Source: an uncultured Butyrivibrio sp.
Lineage (GTDB): Bacteria > Bacillota > Clostridia > Lachnospirales > Lachnospiraceae
Direction: 5' to 3'
NCBI RefSeq assembly: GCF_947169445.1
Contig: NZ_CAMVPU010000011.1
Span: forward strand, 1 to 64,000
Length of the DNA stretch: 64,000 nucleotides
Shown one piece after another: positions 54,171 through 62,500 of the stretch. Both the position numbers and the translations under genes were made by a program. The notes under the pieces are model-generated. The model was given only the letters and a program-made list of their open reading frames with translations. It was not told where the DNA came from and made no database searches. How positions within the stretch are numbered: position 1 is the stretch's first letter; each line of letters starts with the position of its first letter.

Positions 54171-54927
54171 AGTTGTATTGTTTATCGTCGAAGGAGAACG
54201 TAGAGAAGTTGAAATCATCAATTCAATGAAAAGTTTTTTGCCAGAGGATACTAAGATAGTTTCTGCATGTGTGAATATACACATGCTATATAGAATTATG
54301 AAAGAGTATGATTTTGAAGCGGATATCATAACGGTGCTTCAAAATATGGATGGCGTTTCGGAAAGTGATAAAGAAATGCTTAGAAGCCTCGATAGGGTGA
54401 CTTATACTTACCTTATATTTGATTTTGATGTTCAGTATTATAAGCTACTATCTGAGAATAATCTAGAATTAGGATTTAATGCTATATATGACATGCTCTC
54501 ATATTTTAATAATGAGACTGATGGTACGATTGGAAAGATGTATATTAATTATCCGATGGTTGAGGCATTCAGGGACTGCACTGATTTTTTTGACAATGGA
54601 TATAAAGATAGAGTGGTCGAGCTTGATGAACTGACAGGATACAAAGAAATAGTAGGAAAAAGAGGAATTAGCACCAATATTTCTCGATGGAATTATGATG
54701 ATTACCTTAAACTGATAGATATGAATTTATATAAGGCAAATTATCTTGTGAACAGAAGATGGATTAGGCCTTCTTATAATGAATATATTGAGAGTATAGG
54801 GCAGATAAATATTATGAACTCTGAGAAAGATAGTGTGATTATTGATAGACAGGTTTCTGTAATGTGCTGTATATATCTTGTAATTGTGGATTATATTGGG
54901 AAAAGGCTTTGGAATATGATGCAGTGA
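54163..54927 (+). CDS. TOPRIM/RloB-like partner protein, second putative defence pair
   Basis: 254 residues. VVLFIVEGERREVEIINSM supplies the strand-Glu of a TOPRIM-like domain, and YTYLIFDFDVQYYKL the DxD; INYPMVEAFRD is a motif I associate with proteins that follow AAA_15 ATPases. These features fit the RloB-like nuclease partner. The start overlaps the ATPase stop (ATGAGTAA), showing tight coupling. Target and trigger are unknown. Confidence 0.7.
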   Translation: MSKVVLFIVEGERREVEIINSMKSFLPEDTKIVSACVNIHMLYRIMKEYDFEADIITVLQNMDGVSESDKEMLRSLDRVTYTYLIFDFDVQYYKLLSENNLELGFNAIYDMLSYFNNETDGTIGKMYINYPMVEAFRDCTDFFDNGYKDRVVELDELTGYKEIVGKRGISTNISRWNYDDYLKLIDMNLYKANYLVNRRWIRPSYNEYIESIGQINIMNSEKDSVIIDRQVSVMCCIYLVIVDYIGKRLWNMMQ

Positions 54928-54980
54928 TATTGAGTGAAATAGTTCCTATCGAATGAAAGTAAGAGGGAGAATTATAGAAT

Positions 54981-56333
54981 ATGTCAAAATGGAGCACTGA
55001 AGAAGAAGCACGTAATGAGATAAAGCAGCTGGTAGCTGATTTTTACCATGAGTTTAAGGAACCGAAGGAGAGCAAAGCGAACTTTAAGCCTGGGGACAGG
55101 GTTTCATATGCATCAAGAGTGTATGATGAGAAGGAAATGCAGGCGCTGACAGATGCAACTCTGGATTTCTGGCTGACAACGGGAAGATTTTCAGATGAGT
55201 TTGAAAAAGAGTTTGCTAGCTGGATTGGAGTTAAGTATGCGCATCTGGTTAACTCCGGATCTTCAGCTAACTTAATAGCGTTTACGGTTCTCACAGCTCC
55301 TGAATTGGGAGAGAGACAGATAAAGCGGGGCGACGAAGTAATAACTGTGGCTTGCGGTTTCCCGACAACTGTAGCACCTATTTTGCAGTATGGCGCGGTT
55401 CCGGTATTTGTGGATGTTACTGTTCCGCAATACAATATTGATGTTGCAAGGCTTGAAGAGGCATATAGTCCTAAGACTAAGGCTGTTATGATTGCGCATA
55501 CACTGGGAAATCCTTTTGATCTTAAGGCAGTGAAGGAGTTCTGTGACAAGCACAATCTGTGGCTTGTGGAAGATAACTGTGATGCGCTTGGAACAAAGTA
55601 TACAATTGATGGGGTGACAAAGTTCACCGGTACCTGGGGAGATATTGGAACATCCTCATTCTATCCGCCACACCACATGACAATGGGTGAAGGCGGTGCA
55701 GTTTATACTGAAAATCCGCTTCTTCATCGTCTGATTTTGTCATATCGTGATTGGGGACGTGACTGCATCTGCCCTTCAGGACATGATGGAGTTTGTGGGC
55801 ACCGATTTGATAAGCAGTTTGGAGAGTTGCCTTTTGGCTATGATCACAAGTATACCTACAGCCACTTTGGATATAACTTGAAGGTTACAGATCTTCAGGC
55901 AGCGGTTGGCTGCGAACAGCTTAAGAAATTCCCTTCATTTATTGAGAGAAGAAGACATAATTGGGATAGACTGCATAAGGCATTGGAAGGTGTTTCCGAT
56001 AAATTGATTTTGCCGGAGCCTGCTGCAAACAGTGAGCCGTCCTGGTTTGGATTCCTGATTTCTGTTAAGCCTGAAAGTGGTCTTGATAGGAATAAGATCA
56101 CGAGATATATTGAGGATCATAATGTTCAGACAAGGCTTCTCTTTAGTGGCAACCTGATCAAGCACCCTGCTTTTGATCAGATCAGAGGAACTGATGCCTA
56201 CAGAGTTGCAGGAAGTCTTGAGGTGACTGATTTTGTAATGAACAACACTTTCTGGGTGGGTGTATATCCGGGTATGACAGATGCAATGATCGATTATATG
56301 GCGAAGACTATTATTGAGGCGACTGAGCTGTAA
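54981..56333 (+). CDS. rfbH: CDP-4-keto-6-deoxyglucose 3-dehydrase RfbH-like
   Basis: 450 residues of the aminotransferase-fold family. The usual PLP lysine is replaced by His in SFYPPHHMTMGEGG, the hallmark of the E1/RfbH 3-dehydrase, which uses PMP and an iron-sulfur cluster to remove the 3-OH of CDP-4-keto-6-deoxyglucose. The Cys-rich RDCICPSGHDGVCGHRF loop fits the cluster-binding part. It supplies 3,6-dideoxyhexoses together with rfbG just downstream. GAGGGAGAA precedes the ATG. Confidence 0.95.
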   Translation: MSKWSTEEEARNEIKQLVADFYHEFKEPKESKANFKPGDRVSYASRVYDEKEMQALTDATLDFWLTTGRFSDEFEKEFASWIGVKYAHLVNSGSSANLIAFTVLTAPELGERQIKRGDEVITVACGFPTTVAPILQYGAVPVFVDVTVPQYNIDVARLEEAYSPKTKAVMIAHTLGNPFDLKAVKEFCDKHNLWLVEDNCDALGTKYTIDGVTKFTGTWGDIGTSSFYPPHHMTMGEGGAVYTENPLLHRLILSYRDWGRDCICPSGHDGVCGHRFDKQFGELPFGYDHKYTYSHFGYNLKVTDLQAAVGCEQLKKFPSFIERRRHNWDRLHKALEGVSDKLILPEPAANSEPSWFGFLISVKPESGLDRNKITRYIEDHNVQTRLLFSGNLIKHPAFDQIRGTDAYRVAGSLEVTDFVMNNTFWVGVYPGMTDAMIDYMAKTIIEATEL

Positions 56334-56357
56334 TGATATTTACTGAGGGGAAAATAA

Positions 56358-57428
56358 ATGGATTTTGGTAAGTTAAGAGATTTTTACTCAGGAAAAAGAG
56401 TTTTTTTAACCGGTCATACTGGGTTTAAAGGCAGTTGGCTAAGTGTGATTCTGAAAATGCTGGGTGCTGAGGTTTATGGCTATTCACTTCGCCCCGGCAC
56501 TGATCCGGCGCTGTTTGATATTCTTGGGCTGGAGGATAAACTTTATAACACCTATGGAGACATTAAGAATTTTGAAGCTTTGGAGAAGGCTTATAAGGAG
56601 GCTAATCCAGACATTGTGCTTCATCTTGCAGCTCAGCCTATAGTAAGAGACTCCTACAAGAATCCAAAATATACATTTGAAACAAATGTTATGGGAACTG
56701 TAAATATACTGGAGTGCCTTCGTAGGAACCCAGGAGCTATTAGTTTCCTTAATGTTACAACTGATAAGGTGTATGAGAATAATGATCTTCAGAATCATGC
56801 TTTTAAAGAGGATGAGAAGTTGGATGGCTATGATCCTTATTCAAATTCCAAGAGCTGCTCTGAACTGGTAACTCATTCCTACAAGAAGTCATTTTTCTCT
56901 GAAGCGGATGCTCCTGCAATATCAACGGCTCGTGCAGGTAATGTTATCGGTGGCGGCGATTTTGCCAATGACAGGATTGTTCCTGACTGTGTAAGGGCTA
57001 CAATAAGGGGCGAGAGCATTGTGGTTAGAAATCCATATTCTACAAGGCCTTATCAGCATGTTCTGGAGCCGCTTTATGCGTATCTGTTAATTGCCATGGA
57101 ACAGGCAGGTGACAAGAAATACGCTGATTACTACAATATTGGTCCTCGTGACGAGGACTGCATCAATACAGGGGAATTGGCGGACTGTTTTGTAAAGTAT
57201 TGGGGAAAAGATGCAAACTGGAAGAATGTTGCGCAGGAAAATGCGCCTCACGAAGCTAATTTCCTTAAGCTAGACTGCAGCAAAGCCCGTGTAGCATTTG
57301 GTTGGGAGCCTGTGTGGCATGTGGATGAGGCTATCAGGGAAACTGTAGCTTGGTACAAGGCGTGGAATGAAGGCGCTGATATGTATGAATTTACGGGGCA
57401 GCAGATTTCCGAATTTTTGGGAATGTAA
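56358..57428 (+). CDS. rfbG: CDP-glucose 4,6-dehydratase
   Basis: 356 residues, an SDR enzyme with NAD loop VFLTGHTGFKGSWLSVIL, catalytic YDPYSNSKSCSELV (Tyr-Lys) and TTDKVYEN. It converts CDP-glucose to CDP-4-keto-6-deoxyglucose, the RfbH substrate. The 24-base spacing to rfbH and shared direction imply one operon. The cytidylyltransferase rfbF that makes CDP-glucose, and a final reductase, are not in the window. Confidence 0.95.
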   Translation: MDFGKLRDFYSGKRVFLTGHTGFKGSWLSVILKMLGAEVYGYSLRPGTDPALFDILGLEDKLYNTYGDIKNFEALEKAYKEANPDIVLHLAAQPIVRDSYKNPKYTFETNVMGTVNILECLRRNPGAISFLNVTTDKVYENNDLQNHAFKEDEKLDGYDPYSNSKSCSELVTHSYKKSFFSEADAPAISTARAGNVIGGGDFANDRIVPDCVRATIRGESIVVRNPYSTRPYQHVLEPLYAYLLIAMEQAGDKKYADYYNIGPRDEDCINTGELADCFVKYWGKDANWKNVAQENAPHEANFLKLDCSKARVAFGWEPVWHVDEAIRETVAWYKAWNEGADMYEFTGQQISEFLGM

Positions 57429-57569
57429 TGAGAGTAATGCTTTACTGTTCTTGAAGAAATAGAAGTAATTAGTTTGTGAAATTAGAGATATAGAGCAGTA
57501 GCTAACTATAGCAATGTCAGGAGAATTAAATTCTTATTAAATAGTGCGTTGACGTTCTGGGGGAGACTG

Positions 57570-59477
57570 ATGATATCACTTAAATTGTTCATTATATACA
57601 TAATGGCGCCGGTTATTGCAATGGCTTTTTACAACAGAAAAAGGTCATTGCAATTTGATTTGAATCTGGTGGGAGAGTATGGGATTCTTTGCGCTCTCAA
57701 TATTCCTGTGACGATGCTGCTTGCAAATGGAGTTAAACAGGTCATCACTGCAACGGGTGATGAAATCGGCGGATATTATGCGATTTGTTCTGTGGTATCA
57801 TCTCTCCTGATTGTATTTGGATGGGAAGTTTATTGCGGCAAAAAAAGCGCAGATACTTATGAGGAGTTTGGAAAGACCAGAGAAAAAATAGCTCAGGGCT
57901 TTGATGGTGCAATTGTCACTTGTGAAAAAGTGATCCGTAACAGTTTACTACCAATTATTCTGAAAATGGTATTTTGTCTTATCGTATACTCCACAATTCT
58001 GACTCAAGGACTTGTTAATTCACATGATGCTACCTGGAGCGGCCCTTATTATGTTGGTGGGAAATGGGAACTTTCAATTGGAAGATTTATGATAGGGCTT
58101 TTTGATACAGCTAATTTCGGAAGGCATATTCAGCCCTTTAACCTGCTAGAGACGCTATTTATCTGCGTAGTAGCTACAGAGATTATTGCATATATCTTCG
58201 ACGAACCGGGTAATAGGCTTATAAATTATCTTTTTTCATTCTTGTTCTTAAGCAATACTGTGATAACCTGCTGGTTATCATATTCATATACCACTACTGC
58301 CTATGCATGGGGATTATTGTTTGCAGCGGTGGCAAGTCTTGTTTTATCCAGGTTTTATAAGAAAAATGACACCAAAGAGATGGGAATTATTCTGGCATTC
58401 TCCGCAGTGGCTATGGCTGTTACTATGGGAACGTATCAGTCATTTTTGTGTTGTATATTAGTGATAATTTTGTTCTATGTGATATTCCTGGTGATGACAA
58501 GTGAAGATGCCAATGATGCGGTCAAGACGTTAGCAGGACTTGGAATTACCTGTGTGGCAGGCTTTGTTATCTACGAGGTGGTTCTACATATCTGTATGCA
58601 AACGCAGAGGGTAAGTGTTTCGTCATATAATGGAGCGGACAGTATCACTCCGTGGCTTATTATCACAAGCTTGCCGGCGGGACTAGGCGTATGCTATGCG
58701 GATATTCCATTATATCTTAATGGAGAGCTTTTTCATGTGAGCATGTTCCGTGGCGAGAGTATATTTGGAATTATCCTGTTGGCATTGATAGTAATGATTA
58801 TATTGGGGATTTGGAACAAGGAGCAGAAAGTAAAACGAATAATTCTGGTAATAGTGTGTCTTGCTCTTATTCCGATTGGAGCACATATAACCAAAATTCT
58901 GGCGCCTCAGAGCAGCAATCCAATGGAAATGCAGCAGACAGCGTCCTATGCTTTGATGGTACCTCTTGTTATAGTTGCAATTATTCCTGCTCTTAAAGGA
59001 ATAGGCATCTGGAATAAGAAAATTGTAAAAGCGATACTGGCTGTTATATGTGCAGTGATGGTATGGGGGAATACATATTCAACCCTTGGAGATCAGGAGG
59101 CACTGCGAGAGACTATCTATACCAGAAAGAGCCTTGCAACAGAAATATATAGTACGCTTATCAGTAAGGGATACACATCCTGGGATGGCTATAGAATTGC
59201 TATAGTGGGTAATCCCAGCAAGTCACCACTATGGGTTCATACAGCAATTTATGATGATGCTAACATCGTAGCTACGACAGATATAGATGAAAAATGGAAC
59301 GATGTAAACTCTTGGGATTGGGTATACCGCTATGACCTGGGGCTTAGCCTTCCTTTTGTGGATCAGGGAACCTATGATAATATCCGACAAAATGAAAGCG
59401 TTAAGCAGATGGGAGTATTCCCGAATGACAGTGGAATTATTGTGATTGATAACGTTGTGGTAGTGCGAGTATCGTGA
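57570..59477 (+). CDS. GtrII-like glucosyltransferase membrane protein
   Basis: 635 residues with about 13 membrane helices and a C-terminal outside domain. An outer loop reads VNSHDATWSGPYYVGGKWE and GRFMIGLFD, matching the acidic W...GRW-like region of the Glucos_trans_II (GtrII) family. It probably moves a sugar from undecaprenyl phosphate to the exported glycan, with GtrA and the DPM-like enzyme as partners. ATG 57570 follows GGGGGAGA at five bases; an in-frame TTG at 57549 is less likely. Confidence 0.82.
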   Translation: MISLKLFIIYIMAPVIAMAFYNRKRSLQFDLNLVGEYGILCALNIPVTMLLANGVKQVITATGDEIGGYYAICSVVSSLLIVFGWEVYCGKKSADTYEEFGKTREKIAQGFDGAIVTCEKVIRNSLLPIILKMVFCLIVYSTILTQGLVNSHDATWSGPYYVGGKWELSIGRFMIGLFDTANFGRHIQPFNLLETLFICVVATEIIAYIFDEPGNRLINYLFSFLFLSNTVITCWLSYSYTTTAYAWGLLFAAVASLVLSRFYKKNDTKEMGIILAFSAVAMAVTMGTYQSFLCCILVIILFYVIFLVMTSEDANDAVKTLAGLGITCVAGFVIYEVVLHICMQTQRVSVSSYNGADSITPWLIITSLPAGLGVCYADIPLYLNGELFHVSMFRGESIFGIILLALIVMIILGIWNKEQKVKRIILVIVCLALIPIGAHITKILAPQSSNPMEMQQTASYALMVPLVIVAIIPALKGIGIWNKKIVKAILAVICAVMVWGNTYSTLGDQEALRETIYTRKSLATEIYSTLISKGYTSWDGYRIAIVGNPSKSPLWVHTAIYDDANIVATTDIDEKWNDVNSWDWVYRYDLGLSLPFVDQGTYDNIRQNESVKQMGVFPNDSGIIVIDNVVVVRVS

Positions 59478-59507
59478 TAAATATAATAATATCTTTCGAG
59501 GTATAAG

Positions 59508-62500
59508 ATGGCATTTCTTCTCACTTTTGTTAATTTAATTATACTCCCGGCTATCGGGCTGATAGCCTTTTATAAGATAAAAAAACAGGAGCTGCGCTTT
59601 AACAGAGTATTCCTGATTGATTATTCTATTGTTGCGACTATCAGCTTTGGGGTGTCATGGCTTTTGTCATTGGTGCTTGGAATGATACTGCAGAGTCAGG
59701 TGGGGACAGATTCGCCATTTTATCTTATTGTGTCTGCGTTGTCAGCGGCTGTTTCACCGGTGATAGTAGAACAGGTTCAGAAAAGAAATCGCGAAATAAG
59801 TGTCAGCACATTGGAGAAGATAATAAGAGAAGTGCCGGATGTGATAATACTGGCTGCGATTGCATGCGCCTGCTTTTACCAAACACTAGGAGGAACTACA
59901 TTTTGGCTGCCGTTAAATTATGATGTGCTGTGGGGATTCCTTAGGATTATTCCTTTCGTGGTGCTATTCAGGTGCTTCTTTTATTATAAAGAAAAGGCTC
60001 TGTGGCTCAGTATTCCTGTGGGCTTAGTATACTATTTTGCTGCTCCGACAGAGCATCATTATTATCAAGCTCTTGTTGGTTTTTTGATCGTGGGCTGTGT
60101 GGGAATGAATATCAGAAAGATATACTATGCGGCTTTTATTCCTACGACTCTCGTTACTGTAAATATGGTGCTGGGATCACTTAATGGTGCCATATACAGC
60201 ATGGCTACAAGTGGAAGGGGCATCCGCTCTTACTGGGGAAATATTTCTCCTACAGATGCTTCTACAATTGTATTATTCGTTGTAATCTTCATGTGGCTGA
60301 TCTTTAAGAATCTTCCGGATGAATTCTTTATTATACCCGCTTGCTTTTCATTATTCTTTTCTTTTTACATAACTAGCAGTAATACTGCAGGATATCTAAC
60401 AGTCCTTTTCATTCTGGTTCTGCTGTTTATTGGCTTTGAAAAGAGATTTATTTCCAAGAGAGGAAAACTATCCTGGATAACCAAGACCGTGGACTGGATT
60501 TTAAGAGGCGTGTTCCCTATATTTGGCATATTTATGGCTGTTATTACAGTGTGCTATCTATTTGAAGTTCCTTTTGCTAAGTATCTTGATACTGTAATGC
60601 ACCATAGGTTCATTTATGCTTCGGATATGCTTGGGGAGCATGGAGTTAAGCCATTTGGAACTTTTTTTGACATGATCGGGTATGGTGGAAGTACCATACA
60701 TAGTATTAGTAAGTATACATTCATAGACTGCTCCTACACTCAGATACTGATCAGGTACGGTTGGGTTACGTTCATCGCAGCCTGCATTCTCTGGGTATAC
60801 GCAACCAACAGAGCCATCAAAGCAGGAAACAGAAGGCTTGCCTTTACCTTGGGAATTTTGGCTGTTGATTTTGTGACGGAGCATCATTATTTTGAGCTTT
60901 TCTATGATCCTTTTATCTTTATGCCATTTGCAGATTTTGCTGTAGATGGGGCAAAAGAGCTTAAGTCTGTAGCAGCATTTAAAGAAAAATGGAAAGATAG
61001 GAAGTTTGCTATTTCTTTTACTGTTACAGCGTTTGTGGCAGTGGTTGTCATGTTCCTGCTGCTTCCAACTCTGTTTAGCGCTCTTAGGACTATATTTAAC
61101 GGATACGGCTGGTCAGGAGGCGGTGAAGGCGGAGTTGTGGTATTTGTCACAATTACGGTTGTTGAGACTGTTCTGATAGCTATCATATGGAACTTAAGCA
61201 GAGTTGTGGCAACACTTGTATGTGGCTATAAGGTCAGAAGGGTTAATCTGATGACGCTGGCTATACTCGTTGTGATCAGTCTTGGCGGAGTTGTCGGGGC
61301 TACAGATATGGTTAACAACGTATATAATGCAATTGCTGACAGGATTGTAGAAAATGTCGAGGTTATGAGCATTGTATGTTCTGCCAAGACAGGAAAACTG
61401 TATGTGGATGAATTCCCTTCTGCATATAAGATTGCTTTTGATGAGATTGATTATTCTTATTTTAACGGTGATGATTTTGCCAGAAGTAAAAATGCTACGG
61501 TAGTAGTTAAGGCCACCAATGACTCCCAGTGCTTTCAGGCAAGAGGTTTTCTGTATCTTCAGATGAGCGACCATGATGCAATTTATACCAATGATGAAGG
61601 CGTTATATCGGCGTTAAAAGAAAACGGATATGTCCTTAAAGGATACAACGATGCGCCGGTTGAGATAAATCTAGAGAAAATGGCAGCAATGAACGGACTT
61701 AGGGTTACTAAGGCTGAGCGTTATCCGATTCTGAATGGTCCTGAGAAGCAGATATATAGCGGACCTTCTATAGAAATAAATAGTGGTAGCTATACTGTTA
61801 CATATAAGCTTCTTACCAATGATGAGCTTGGTGATGAGGATTATAAAGTCTGTACACTCAAGGTGACCTCCTACTATGGCGCCAAGGAACTGGCAAGCAG
61901 GGCAGTAATGAGAAGTGATTTTGACGAGAATGGCCTGTTTTCCATTGATATTCCTTTTGCTGGATATGGTCAATCCTATGAATTTAAGGTTCTTATGGAA
62001 TCCGGAAGAAAATGCATGCTTACGGGACTTAGTTATGTCAGGACACCGAGTAATGACAGGCATGTGAAGATTGATGATGAAGGAAGAGTAATACATGCAG
62101 AGTATTATGACCTTGATGGCAATCCATTGCTGATGTCAGGAGGCTATTATGGAATAGAGTATGCCTATGACAGGAAAGATAATCAGACCATGGAAAGGTA
62201 CCTGGATGAGAATATGGAGCCTGTTATGGTGTCCGGGTATTGTGAGGTAAGAAGAGAGTACAACAAGATAAGGCAGGTTACAAGGCAGAGCTACTACGGC
62301 ACAGAGGGTGAGCGCATAACACTTTCCGATGGAACCTTTATGTGGGAAAAAGAGTATGACTTTGCTGGTAACTGTACTGAAATCCGATACTACGGAATTG
62401 ATGAGGAGCCGATTCTTGTAAATGGTCAGTATTGGAAAACTCAAAGGGAATACAATGATGACAATCGACTTGTAAGAGAAGAATTCTATGGTACTGATGG

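Noticed and set aside
59657..60184. Plus-strand frames at 59657-59923 and 60002-60184
   Set aside because: They overlap the long polymerase-like gene in another frame and contain no protein-like domains.
60558..62444. A series of minus-strand frames of about 100-140 codons at the end of the window
   Set aside because: They lie antisense to the uninterrupted 59508-64000 gene and look like its shadows.
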